DNA from: Prorocentrum cordatum
Lineage: Eukaryota > Sar > Dinophyceae > Prorocentrales > Prorocentraceae
Reading direction: 5' to 3'
DNA: 52,500 nt
Assembly: GCA_963575745.1 (NCBI GenBank)
Contig: CAUYUJ010018338.1
Span: forward strand, 2,501 to 55,000
This document shows, in pieces, positions 20,601 through 29,347 of this stretch; position 1 is the stretch's first letter, and the number at the start of each line of letters is the position of its first letter. The position numbers and the translations under genes were made by a program. The notes beneath the pieces were generated by a model that had not been told where the DNA came from, made no database searches, and saw only the letters and a program-made list of their open reading frames with translations.

Positions 20601-22634
20601 GTCCCGGGGCCGATCGACGGGCTCTCCGTCATCCCCGGGAATGTCGAGGGGTTTGTCGGGGCCGCGTGCGAAAGCATTCAGGACGGGGACACCTTCGCAG
20701 CTAGCCGCGGGGGAGAAGTGACACTCAAGAGGCTCACCCCTCAGGGGCGTCAGAAGTTTCAGGCGTCAGACGACAAAGAATGGAAGGCCATGCTGCAATC
20801 CGGGGGTGTCCGAGTCATCCCTCCGAATCAGGCGGCGAAGATGCGGCAACGTTGTCCGGACAGGATCATATCCAGCCGAATGGTGCGCCGATGGAAGCCA
20901 GTTGAGGGGACTTTCGTGGAACCACAAGCGAAGTCCAGGTGGTGCGTGCACGGTCATAAGGATCCCGACTCTGGCTCCCTTGCCGTATATGCGCCCACCC
21001 CCCAGACTTCGTCTATTATGATGTTCATTCAGGTACTGGTCAATTTCAGGATGCTCGGAGACATCGCGGATGTCAAGAACGCTTTCACCCAGTCAGATCC
21101 GATGACGCGGTCCCAGGGCCAAATATATGTTGAACCTTGCGAGGGTATCGACGTTGAGCCTGGATCCCTTATCCTTTTGCTGGTGAACGTTTACGGGCTG
21201 GGCGATGCTCCGGTAGCGTGGCGTCGCACTGTGGTTGGCCATCTGGAAAAGCACGGGTTCGAAAGAAGTTTGCTGGAGCCCTGCTGGTGGCTGAAGTATC
21301 GAGCAGATGGAGCCATCCAGAACATGATGTTGCTGGAAGTCGACGATTTCTTTATCGGGAGTGCGGATGCGGATGCCCGAGCGTGGATTCGCGGTATCCT
21401 AGAGGACCGCTTCCGTTTCGGGAAGTATCGAGACTGTCATGCCGGCCCGGTGGATTTTGCTGGTAGGCGTGTTTCCTTCTCTCCTGGCAAGGCCGTTGTT
21501 GACCAGGAAAAGTACATCCTGGAAGAAATCCGTCCTCTGACCCTGGCCCGGGGCCGCTTGTCTGTCAAGAATTCTCCTCTCGAGCCGTCCGAGTTTAAAG
21601 CTTTGCGTTCTCTGGTCTACAAGTTTAATTGGGTCGGCCGAGAGTCACGGCCGGAAGCGGCCGGAGTAGCAAGTATTTTGGCTAGTCGTTTGCGAGCTCC
21701 GACGGTGTCGGACGTGTCTTGCGCCAACAAGTTGGTGAAGCACCTGAGGGCAACCGCCTCTCGTGGACTGACGATCTGGCAGCTAGACCCTGAGCGTATG
21801 TCTTTCATTTCGTTTTCCGATGCCGGCGGGGTTGGTTCGGTAGAGTCTCTCCAGGATGACAATGGCCTCCCAGCCGACCCCACCCAGGGAGCCTGGATGG
21901 TGTTGGCTGCCGACAAGTCCGTTCTCGATAATCAGGTGGTAAGAGCGTCCGTGCTTGGTTGGCGTAGCAGTAAGCTACGGCGTAAGGTGCCTTCGACGTT
22001 GGCCGGAGAGACTCAAGCTCTCTCGGCCGCTGTGGCGGAAGTCGAGTTTCTTCAAGTGTTGTACCGTGATGTTGTGTTCAAAGATGTTGATCTGCCTGAT
22101 TGTGTGCGGGCCTCAGGGCCCTTTACTACGGTCTTAAGACGCGATTGTAGCTTGGGTTCCCGGGAACAACAGGTCCACGTGGTGGACGCCAAGTCAATCT
22201 ATGATACCTTCCAGAAGGAAGGCAACGCCTCAGCCCGTGATAGGCGTACAGCTCTAGACCTCGCCATCATCTGCGAGTCCTTGGAGCGAGCCAAAGGTAA
22301 GATACGATGGATACCCCATGGCCGTATGCCGGTGGACGCTTTGACTAAGGACGACGTGACTAAGTGTAATGCCGCGCTGTTTGATCTGATGACCAACGGC
22401 AAGCTCAGTCTGGTGGACGAGGCCCAAGAGGTCGGCCGCCGGAAGGACATGCCCGAGCGCAAAGACCGCTCTCAGGCAGCCTCCAGAAGAATGCTGTCAG
22501 AGCCCGACTGCATAGCATGGCTCGACTACCTGGACCAGAGAGCTCCTCCTGGCCTGGTTGGTGGTGGTGGTGTCCTCCCGTCCTCCTCCTCTCTTCCTCC
22601 GCCGTTATCATCCTCCGAGTCCGTTTTCCAATAA
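17613..22634 (+). CDS. Copia Pol: methyltransferase-like domain, integrase, RT, RNase H
   Basis: 1,673 codons from ATG 17,613; the frame is open further upstream to a GTG at 16,905. Residues about 45-300 form a cytosine-methyltransferase-like domain: VAFMEVFSPPRIA (motif I-like), MIWLCSECRAFSAIN (where PCQ-F-S is expected; here Glu-Cys), and FAFEHP (where ENV is expected). Integrase: HHCC zinc finger (LHCNMGHPDN...FACSECAERS, about 337-375), then Asp in GVDLFYLD, Asp in ISDGGSEF, Glu in NGRVERHGG, followed by a GWTGPGVVVLAEGGTVWV module. A long Pro/Ser linker follows. RT: KSRWCVHGHKDPD, DIADVKNAFTQSDP (motif A), LLEVDDFFIG (motif C). RNase H: FSDAGG, AGETQAL, HVVDAKSIYDTF. All catalytic RT, integrase and RNase H acids are present with no stop. 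No protease lies in this ORF. Together with the LTRs this is a potentially active element. Confidence 0.95.
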   Translation: MNDDHEVACGFQVRKALGEAAARATGALPGAFPVDVSVTPGRSRVAFMEVFSPPRIAPAVKKIGAPVGEEASWDLKVGWDAAQRTEVDRLWETIRTDRPEMIWLCSECRAFSAINRLNRDRMDPEDWRSLVRDGLRDLFLCMRIADYQVRHGRFFAFEHPLYASSWGAHVVKCVWDLPGVRRIRLDMCQFGMRVDDRGLNKKPTGILSNHPEVLRLLDGHLCTGEHKHAVLEGGSVTTKAACYPPLFVRTVARAVAEHWSGASRARQSSWAELAEEVSGEAVEAGEAIGGEGEPEGSDESDDEPETRPSTQNRSRGDVSGKPDPQPTEDEKRLIYKLHCNMGHPDNRKFLRVLRAGGTKQHLVRWVRQHFACSECAERSQSGAHRRVALPRTFRFNHIVGVDLFYLDFQGTTYPYLNIVDHGSNLQVVTRVEAATSAAVWSEFLRSWVRPLGAPHLIISDGGSEFGARFARGLEQWGVCHHVCDADSPWQNGRVERHGGWVKDRVRIELESGTSLPSSLQELDDLVFELVAHKNRFWHRGGFSPLQLVFGENPRLPHELLSDDRRALPGWQDVVSPSSEQDEAGAEFARAHAIRAAARRLAMEATARDKLSRAARARTPGTKRFTPGQWVFVWRHFTRISSRADALGRRRAGWTGPGVVVLAEGGTVWVAVRARLWKCSAEQVRLASPEEEYGLQLAEDPRWQELLRSAQARRVTAVDVQREGPPPESAWDEAAQAELDSEPRVPGAGPVPAEERGPENRPSPPSVGGTLGFPRRAPRGSLSRAGSVVAQPGSDRTGLPSISELALSDREESATPSLSRQLSRGVSSGSAEVVPRDQESPELIPPPSSPRPVSLPAPAPPPLSASPSSLSPVTPSPPEGARPKTRGRLTQPEDVPACIRAARAGSAPPEIKRARTEPSSTPYPPQPVGGSPSSSSGVGGPGPGPETRGPVRTGDEPRQSVQERVQAIEARARSRSPSRNGGAEGIVEAEATSEFFVVPGPIDGLSVIPGNVEGFVGAACESIQDGDTFAASRGGEVTLKRLTPQGRQKFQASDDKEWKAMLQSGGVRVIPPNQAAKMRQRCPDRIISSRMVRRWKPVEGTFVEPQAKSRWCVHGHKDPDSGSLAVYAPTPQTSSIMMFIQVLVNFRMLGDIADVKNAFTQSDPMTRSQGQIYVEPCEGIDVEPGSLILLLVNVYGLGDAPVAWRRTVVGHLEKHGFERSLLEPCWWLKYRADGAIQNMMLLEVDDFFIGSADADARAWIRGILEDRFRFGKYRDCHAGPVDFAGRRVSFSPGKAVVDQEKYILEEIRPLTLARGRLSVKNSPLEPSEFKALRSLVYKFNWVGRESRPEAAGVASILASRLRAPTVSDVSCANKLVKHLRATASRGLTIWQLDPERMSFISFSDAGGVGSVESLQDDNGLPADPTQGAWMVLAADKSVLDNQVVRASVLGWRSSKLRRKVPSTLAGETQALSAAVAEVEFLQVLYRDVVFKDVDLPDCVRASGPFTTVLRRDCSLGSREQQVHVVDAKSIYDTFQKEGNASARDRRTALDLAIICESLERAKGKIRWIPHGRMPVDALTKDDVTKCNAALFDLMTNGKLSLVDEAQEVGRRKDMPERKDRSQAASRRMLSEPDCIAWLDYLDQRAPPGLVGGGGVLPSSSSLPPPLSSSESVFQ

Positions 22635-22779
22635 TCTGCTCTCTAGTTCTGCCTCTCTCTCTCTCTGTCTGCTGCTGCGCAAGTTTGACATTTGCAGGTC
22701 GTTTTGACACTGCCAGGCAGTGGCCACGGACCGGCGAATTGAGTTTTGGGACAGCTAAACCTAGAGAAAGTTGGACCCA

Positions 22780-22922
22780 TGTTCCAGGGGTCCATAATCT
22801 CACGTATAGGTTTAGCTTTTGGTGTTTCACTCTGGGGACCGATGGACAGAGATCCATCTTGTACGTGTCCGTGCCACGTTTGGCTCAAGGGAAAACATTC
22901 TGTCCCCTCTCCTGCTGCCACA
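22780..22922 (+). repeat. 3' LTR of copia element
   Basis: 143 bp, identical to 12,779-12,921, with the SL-like stretch at 22,868-22,889. The 145 bp between the pol stop and this LTR contain a CT run (about 22,652-22,668). Just before the LTR there is only a short purine stretch AGAGAAAG (22,763-22,770) as a weak polypurine-tract candidate. Confidence 0.95.
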
Positions 22923-23001
22923 GAGGGAGGAGGAGGAGGAGGAGGAGGAGGAGGAGGAGGAGGACGAGGAGGAGGAGGAGGAGGAGGAGGAGGAAGAAGA
23001 A

Positions 23002-23051
<50 letters not shown>

Positions 23052-23102
23052 GAAAGAGGAAAAAGAGGAAGAAGAGGAAGAAGAGGAGGAGGAGGAGGAA
23101 TA
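22923..23102. repeat. GGA/GAA microsatellite
   Basis: Continuous purine-only GGAGGA passing into GAAGAGGAA, abutting the 3' LTR. The 5' flank of the element is also GGA-rich (12,765-12,778). The element may therefore have inserted into such a tract, or the tract may have expanded afterwards. Confidence 0.95.
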
Positions 23103-23164
23103 AGCAAAATAAGAACTATGCTAACGGAGTTCCCCACATAAAGATGTTACGGGTTTCCATTGCT

Positions 23165-24615
23165 TCTTGTCTGCGCTCTGGTGGGGCCTCCCTGGAGGGG
23201 TGGAAGGGGCACGAAACCTGATGAATAATATGGTGTGCGAATACCCTGCCCGCTCTGGTGGGGCCTCCCTGGAGGGGTGGGAGGGGCACGAAACCTGATA
23301 AATAATATGGTGTACGGATACCCTGCCCGCTCTGGTGGGGCCTCCCTGTAGGGGTGGGAGGGGCACGACACCTGATACATAACATGGTGTGCGAATACCC
23401 TGCTCGCTCAGGCGGGGCCTCCCTGGAGGGGCGGGAGCGGCACGAAACCTGATAATAAAATATGGCGTGCGAATACCCTGCCCGCTCTGGCGGGGCCTCC
23501 CTGGAGTGGCGGGAGGGGCACGAAACCTGATACATAGCATGGTGTGCGAATGCCCTGCCCGTTCTGGTGGGGCCTCCCTGGAGGGGTGGGAGGGGCATGA
23601 CACCTGATAAATCATATGGTGTGCGAATACCCTGCCCGCTCTGGCGGGGCCTCCCTGGAATGCTGGGAGGGGCACGAAACCTGATAAATAACATGGTGTG
23701 CGGATACCCTGCTCGCTCAGGCGGGGCCTCCCTGGAGGGGTGGAGGGGCACGAAACCTGATAAATATCATGGTGTGCGAATACCCTGCTCGCTCAGGCGG
23801 GGCCTCCCTGGAGGGGTGGGAGGCACGACACCTGATAAATAACATGGTGTGCGAATGCCCTGCTCGCTCAGGCGGGGCCTCCCTGGAGGGGTGGGAGGGG
23901 CACGAAACCTGATAATAACATGGTGTGCGAATACCCTGCTCGCTCAGGCGGGGCCTCCCTGGAGAGGTGGGAGGGGCACGAAACCTGATACATAATATGG
24001 TGTGCGAGTACCCTGCTCGCTCAGGCGGGGCCTCCCTGGAGGGGTGGGAGGGGCATGACACCTGATAAATCATATGGTGTGCGAATACCCTGCTCGCTCA
24101 GGCGGGGCCTCCCTGGAGGGGTGGGAGGGGCACGAAACCTGATAAATAGCATGGTGAGCGAATACCCTGCTCGCTCAGGCGGGGCCTCCCTGGAGGGATG
24201 GGTGGGGCAGGAAACCTGATAAATATCATGGTGTGCGAATACCCTGCTCGCTCAGGCGGGGCCTCCCAGGAGGGGTGGGAGGGGCACGAAACCTGATAAA
24301 TAACATGGTGTGCGAATACCCTGCTCGCTCAGGCGGGGCCTCCCTGGAGAGGTGGGAGGGGCACGAAACCTGCTAAATAATATGGTGTGCGAATACCCTG
24401 CTCGCTCAGGCGGGGGCCCCCCTGGAGGGGTGGGATGGGCAGGATACCTGATAAATAACATGGTGTGCGAATACCCTGCTCGCTTAGGCGGGGCCTCCCT
24501 GGAGGGGTGGGATGGGCACGAAACATGATAACTAATAACATGGTGTGCGAATACCCTGCCCGCTCAGGCGGGTCCTCCCTGGAGGGGTGGGATGGGCACG
24601 AAACCTGATAAATTA
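23165..24615. repeat. 77-bp satellite array, block 1 (~19 copies)
   Basis: ATGGTGTGCG recurs exactly 77 bp apart (for example 23,230, 23,307, 23,384). Each unit carries AATACCCTGCTCGCTCAGG, CGGGGCCTCCCTGGAGGGG, TGGGAGGGGCACGAAACCTG and ATAAATAAC. Copies differ by a few substitutions, such as GCTCGCTCAGGC versus GCCCGCTCTGGT. Early copies are mostly of the second type and later copies of the first, so subfamilies are spatially sorted. Two short palindromes per unit (CCTG...CAGG and CCTCC...GGAGG) could form hairpins. Since 77 is not divisible by three, the minus-strand ORFs through it are chance. There are no unique spacers. Confidence 0.97.
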
Positions 24616-24799
24616 TTCACTGCGTGGAGCTCCCCATATGTGCATCTACTCGCATGGACCTGTCCGCCGTGAATGTCTAGGCGCAAGAGCTTTCGAATAT
24701 TAACGGGCTTCAGTTGTGACGGTCTGGACATCAATCTAACTGCGAATGAATTGGAGTGTGAATGAGCCTCAGTAGTACGAGCGCGTCTCTGTGCATGAG
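24616..24799. other. Unique spacer between satellites
   Basis: About 180 bp of non-repetitive sequence between the 77-bp array and the next repeats. No gene or structural motif recognised. Confidence 0.6.
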
Positions 24800-25435
24800 C
24801 CTGGGGCCTCCTGGGGCCTCCTGAAACCTACTGGGGCTTCCTGGGGTCTCCAGGAGCCTCTTGGGACCTCCTGGGACCTCCTAGGAAGGTTTCGTGCCCC
24901 AGGAGAGGCGCAATCTATAGCACAGACGTACATAAAACATTGCGGATTAGAGCCACAGGAGAAGGGCAATCTATAGGAACACGCGTAAAACACCAAGGAC
25001 TCGTGCACCAGGAGAGGCCCAATACATAGGAACAGGAGTAAAACATTTAGGATTGTGTACACAGGAGAAGGACCATCTATAGAAACATACGTAGAACATC
25101 AAATAATCGTGCTCCAGGTGAGGCCCAATCGATAGGAGCATACGTAAACACATGGGATTGGAGCCACTCCTGTTGCCTTCTGAGGCCTCCTGCTCCTGGG
25201 GCCTCTCGGGGCCTCCTGTTGCCTTCCGAGGCCTCCTGGCGCTTCCTGTTGCCTCCTGGGGCCTCCTGTGGTTTCCTGAGGCCTTCTGGAGCTTCCTGGG
25301 GCCTCCTGGAGCCTCTTGGGACATCCTGTGGCCTCTTGAGTCTTTCTGTGGCCTCCTGATGCCTCCTGGGACCTCATGTGGTCTCCTGGGGCCTCCTGGA
25401 GCCTGTTGGAGCCTCCTGTGGCATCCTGAGAAGAA
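24800..25435. repeat. CTGGGGCCTC minisatellite interrupted by a ~56-bp repeat
   Basis: Two stretches (24,800-24,890 and 25,165-25,435) consist of 10-13-bp units around TCCTGGGGCC. Between them (24,893-25,164) lie five copies of a ~54-57-bp unit: CCAGGAGAGGCCCAATCTAT, then GGAACATACGTAAAACAT and a GGATT-like spacer. In that array, units with CACCAGGAGAGG alternate with units with CACAGGAGAAGG, suggesting a two-unit higher-order period. All reading frames here are repeat-derived. Confidence 0.85.
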
Positions 25436-25478
25436 TCTGCGCCCACGAGCCTGGCCACCAAAACAAGCAAACCGATCG

Positions 25479-26003
25479 AGACATCCTCAAAATCTGGCCC
25501 ACCTGGGGGGTGAAAATGAGCGCCTCGCTCGAGACATCCTCCAAATCTGCTCCGAAAGCGAAGGATGTTGAGCCCAGAAACAAGCAAACCGCCTGAGACA
25601 TCCCCACAAAATGGCCGCGAACGAGCCCGTGCAACCACCCCTGGCGGCTCCCCTTAGGGGTGCTGAAACCAGCGCCCCGCCTGAGACATCCTCACATCTG
25701 CTCTCCAAGCGAAGGATGTTGAGCCCAGAAACAAGCAAACCGCCTGAGACATCCCCACAAAATGGCCGCGAACGAGCCCGTGCAACCACCCCTGGCGGCT
25801 CCCCTTAGGGGTGCTGAAACCAGCGCCCCGCCTGAGACATCCTCACAATCTGCTCTCCAAGCGAAGGGTGTTGAGCCCAGAAACAGGCAAACCGCCTGAG
25901 ACATCCCCACAAAATGGCCGCGAACGAGCCCGTGCAACCACCCCTGGCGGCTCCCCTTAGGGGTGCTGAAACCAGCGCCCCGCTTGAGACATCCTCCAAA
26001 TCT
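25479..26003. repeat. 152-bp tandem repeat, three copies plus partials
   Basis: GAGACATCCTC starts units at 25,531, 25,683, 25,834 and a partial at 25,986 (spacing 151-152 bp). Each unit also contains TTGAGCCCAGAAACAAGC, CACAAAATGGCCGCGAACG and CCTGGCGGCTCCCCTTAGGG. The last two full copies are nearly identical, which suggests recent amplification. A diverged partial unit begins at 25,479. Confidence 0.95.
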
Positions 26004-26004
26004 G

Positions 26005-26343
26005 ATGTGTGTTGAGTAAGTCTGAGTATGAGTAGGTCTGAGTATGAGTATGCCTGAGTATGAGTAAGTCTGTGTATGAGTAAGTCTGTGTATGAGTAAG
26101 TCTGGGTATGAGTAGGTCTGTGTATGAGAAAGTCTGTGTATGTGTACGTCTGGGTATGAGTAAGTCTGAGTATGAGTAATACTGTGTATGTAAGTATGAG
26201 TAAGTCTGTGTATGAGTAAGTCTGTGTATGAGTAAGTCTGTGTATGAGTAAGTCTGTGTATGAGTATGTCTGAGTGTGAGTAAGTCTGAGTATGAGTAGG
26301 TCTGAGTATAGTAAGTCTGAGTATGAGTAAGTCTGAGTATGAG
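26005..26343. repeat. 16-bp minisatellite (GAGTAAGTCTGTGTAT)
   Basis: About 21 tandem variants of a 16-bp unit, alternating GTCTGTGTATGAGTAA and GTCTGAGTATGAGTAG forms. The 16-bp period rotates frame, giving repetitive minus-strand ORFs of Thr/Gln/Tyr/Ser composition. Confidence 0.95.
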
Positions 26344-26391
26344 GAGGGGAGGAGGAAAGAGGAGGAGGAAGAGGCAGTAGGAGGCGTCCAA

Positions 26392-26430
26392 GTAATAACA
26401 AGAACCCCATCTTAGGATATGGGGAATAAC
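26392..26430. repeat. Short block duplicated at 26,996-27,031
   Basis: AACAAGAACCCCATCTTAGG with ATATGGGG here corresponds to AACAAGAACCCCACTCAGG with ATGTGGGG at about 26,999. Both follow a GGA-rich run. This indicates that a larger satellite module, including the second 77-bp block, was duplicated or transposed as a unit. Confidence 0.7.
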
Positions 26431-26822
26431 ATGGTGTGCGAATACCCTGCTCGCTCAGGCGGGGCCTCCCTGGAGGGGTGGGAGGGGCACGAAACCTGAT
26501 AAATAACATGGTGTGCGAATACCCTGCTCGCTCAGGCGGGGCCTCCCTGGAGGGGTGGGAGGGGCACGAAACCTGATAAATAACATGGTGTGCGAATACC
26601 CTGCTCGCTCAGGCGGGGCCTCCCTGGAGAGGTGGGAGGGGCACGAAACCTGATACATAATATGGTGTGCGAGTACCCTGCTCGCTCAGGCGGGGCCTCC
26701 CTGGCGGGGTGGGAGGGGCATGACACCTGATAAATCATATGGTGTGCGAATACCCTGCTCGCTCAGGCGGGGCCTCCCTGGAGGGGTGGGAGGGGCACGA
26801 AACATGATAAAGAGCATGGTGT
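26431..26822. repeat. 77-bp satellite array, block 2 (5 copies)
   Basis: Five full units of the same 77-bp satellite as 23,165-24,615, starting at 26,431, 26,508, 26,585, 26,662 and 26,739, with a truncated sixth. They are of the GCTCGCTCAGGC subfamily. They repeat the unit order and variants seen near 23,900-24,120 (including GAGTACCCTG and GGGGCATGACACC). This points to segmental copying from block 1. Confidence 0.97.
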
Positions 26823-26985
26823 GAGGACATGCATGGTATGGTATGGGATGGTGGATGCATGGTATGGTATGGTAAGGTATTGGTAAGGTATGGTATGGAG
26901 TGGCATGGTATTGGTATGGTATGATACAGTATGGGATGGTGGAGGAAGCGGGAGGAGGAGGAGGAGGAGGAGGAGGAGGAGGAGA
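26823..26985. repeat. GGTAT pentanucleotide repeat and GGA run
   Basis: GGTAT/GGATG pentamers (26,823-26,940) are followed by GGA triplets (26,941-26,985). Simple-sequence DNA only. Confidence 0.9.
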
Positions 26986-27029
26986 GGATGTTCTGGGAAA
27001 ACAAGAACCCCACTCAGGATGTGGGGAAG

Positions 27030-28620
27030 AAGACGACTATATTAATAATGGATGGATATAAAAAGAAGAGTAAGAGGAATAAGAGGAATACTAGGCATCA
27101 TATTAATAAGAAGAAGACTGATAATAAGAAGACGAATCATAATACTAATAAGGAGACGAACACTAATCATACCAACAAGAATATAATATTAATGATACGA
27201 CGACTCATAATAATAGCTATAAGAAGTTGGATGTGAATAGCAAGGATAATAATACGAAAAATGCTAATTATAATACTATTAATAATAATACTAATAAGAA
27301 TAAGAGTGCGAATACTAAAACGAAGAATAATACCAGTAAGAATAAACAGAAGAAACATAATAATACTACTAAGAAGAATAAGCGTACTAAACATAAGCAG
27401 CATAATAATCATAAGCAGCAGCGGAAGAATACGACGCAGATACATAAAAATAATACGAGTAAGAAGATTAATACTTAGAAAAAAGGAAAAGACGAATCAT
27501 AATCATAATACTAAGAATAATGAAACTAACAATACTGATACGAACAATCAGAAGACGGAAACTAATAAGAATAAGAAGACGAATACAACAACGAATAAGA
27601 AGAATACGATGAATAATAATACTATTCAGACTAAGAAGACAAATAAGAAGACACACGATACACAGAATACGAAGCAACATCAGAAGAATAATCATGATAC
27701 TAATAATAAACAGAAGAATAATAAAAAGAGTAATAATAATACGAATACTAATAATCATAATAATAACAATAAGAATAATAAGAAGCACACTAGCAATAAT
27801 AATCAGCAGAAGAAGAAACATGTAATACTAATAAAAAGAAGACGCAGACACATAAGAAGACGAATACTAAAATTACGAAGGGGAAAACAATAAGAAGACG
27901 AAGCATAATAATAATAACACTAATAATAATGATAAGCATACCACTAATAACAAGAATACGACGGATGATAACAATACGAATAAGAAGAATACTAAGAAGA
28001 CGAGTACCAATAATAATAGTACTAATACGAAGAATAATAATGATAATAATGCGAAGCGTAACAAGAATAATACTAATACTAATAATATTTAAAATAAGAC
28101 GCAGCAGACGAATGAACATACTACTAATAAGAACAACAATAATGATGAGAATAAGAAGGATAATAATACTACGAATAATAATGAGAAGAATAACGATACG
28201 AATAAGAATACTAATAATAAAAAGAAGAAGGATCAGACACATGCGAATAAGACGACCAATAATAAGCATAATACGAATAATAAGAATAAGACGACGAATA
28301 ATAATACGAAACATAATACAGACAATAAGAAGAAGACTGGTACTAATAAGAAGAACGCGAATACTAACAAAACGAATGATAATACGAATAAGAATAGGAA
28401 ACATAATGACAATACTCAGAATAATATTAATAATAAGACAAATACTAAGAATACTACTAATACGAATAATACTACAATTTATACGAATAAGAAGAATACT
28501 ACGAATACTACGAAGAAGACGAATCGTAATCATAATAATAAGAAGAATAGTACTAATATGAAAAATAATAAGAAGAATAATGATAATAAGAAGGGTCGGA
28601 ATACTAGGAATAATAACAAC
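27030..28620. repeat. 1.6-kb A-N-K triplet tract (AAT/AAG/ACG/ATA)
   Basis: Strikingly AT-rich and C-poor for this window. Almost every triplet in register has A first and T or G third (AAT, AAG, ACT, ACG, ATA, AGG), with occasional phase slips and CAT/CAG triplets. It opens long frames on both strands (for example + 27,929-28,561 and - 27,790-28,533) that read as Asn/Lys/Thr or Ile/Arg, or Ile/Leu/Val. I judge them non-coding because composition alone explains them. It is most likely a decayed AAT/AAG microsatellite with strong strand asymmetry. Confidence 0.85.
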
Positions 28621-28621
28621 A

Positions 28622-28672
28622 GAGGAGGAGGATGTGGAGGAGGAGGTGGAGGTGGAGGTGGAGGAGAACAGA
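28622..28672. repeat. GGA/GGT-rich run
   Basis: Short GGAGGA/GGTGGA purine-rich simple repeat at the end of the A-N-K tract, before about 100 bp of unique DNA. Confidence 0.85.
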
Positions 28673-28778
28673 GGCGGGAAAAACGTCGCATTCGATTATC
28701 AGCACTTCCCTGTCGTGGCGTTTAGTCGTCCGCAGCAACTCCTCACAGACATGCTCCTTCTACTTGTCCTACGCACGC

Positions 28779-29020
28779 ACGCACAATGGTGTACACCAGC
28801 GTTGCGTTGCACGCGGATGTCGTGGTGTAGACGGGCGCTGTGGCGTGCACAGGCGCTGCGGTGCACGCAAGCATTGTGGTGTACACAGGCGGTGTGTTGC
28901 ACATGGTTGCTGCGGTGTACACATGACGCCGGCGTTGTAGTGCACGCAAACACTATGGTGTACACAGGCGCTGCGTTGCACACGGCTGTTGCGGTATACG
29001 CGTGACGTGTGGTGTACACG
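28779..29020. repeat. 18-bp minisatellite, inverted orientation
   Basis: About 13 copies of an 18-bp unit close to GTGCACRCAGGCGCTGYG. This is the reverse complement of the unit at 12,178-12,482. The array runs up to the start of the second copia element. Confidence 0.85.
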
Positions 29021-29122
29021 CGCTGTGAGATAATGCGTGTGCCACGTGTGTATGCACCACTCGTTGCCGTTTGACCTCTAGGGCCCCCTTTTCGCCATTG
29101 CGCTAAACCTTATTGTAATCAC

Positions 29123-29134
29123 TGGTATCGGAGC
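29123..29134 (+). other. Primer-binding site of second copia element
   Basis: TGGTATCGGAGC differs by one base from the canonical tRNA-iMet copia PBS TGGTATCAGAGC and lies one base after a CA that could end an LTR. Confidence 0.7.
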
Positions 29135-29347
29135 TGCCACACGATCCTCGTATCGTGCCACTGCGCGCACGCCTCGCCAGAGAGTGTCGCATCACCCCCC
29201 TTTTATTTTTTGTACTGGCCGTTTCCCTCGCCAGGGGGTTGAGCGCTGCGCCATGGCACTTCTTTCTCTTCGCCATCGGCCGACCGCCGACGCGCTGACG
29301 CGGTCCGAGACGAATAGTGGCTCCTACATCTACGACGGCACGGCACG

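Larger units (their letters stand above)
12779..22922 (+). mobile_element. Complete Ty1/copia LTR retrotransposon, 10.1 kb
   Basis: Two identical 143-bp LTRs beginning TG and ending CA bound a 9.86-kb interior. The interior holds a primer-binding site, a gag-protease ORF, an extra central ORF and pol with integrase before RT and RNase H. That domain order defines Ty1/copia. Flanks show a 4-bp match GAGG (12,775-12,778 and 22,923-22,926). Copia normally makes a 5-bp duplication, so this is only partly convincing, and both flanks are GGA-rich. Identical LTRs and intact pol motifs mean a recent insertion that may still be competent. Unusual features are SL-like sequence in the LTRs, an SL-like site upstream of the central ORF, and a methyltransferase-like domain at the N-terminus of pol. 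Confidence 0.95.

Noticed and set aside
23165-24615. Regular repeats resembling a CRISPR array
   Set aside because: Units are head-to-tail with no unique spacers, the repeat is 77 bp, no cas genes are present and the context is eukaryotic.
25890-25930. Reverse-complement SL-like GCCATTTTG in the 152-bp repeat
   Set aside because: Only nine contiguous bases match and the leader's GGCTCAAG half is absent; expected by chance in a window this size.
27790-28561. Long ORFs on both strands (210-247 codons) in the A-N-K tract
   Set aside because: Composition is limited to Asn/Lys/Thr/Ile/Arg or Ile/Leu/Val, with no start context or domain. They follow directly from the triplet repeat.
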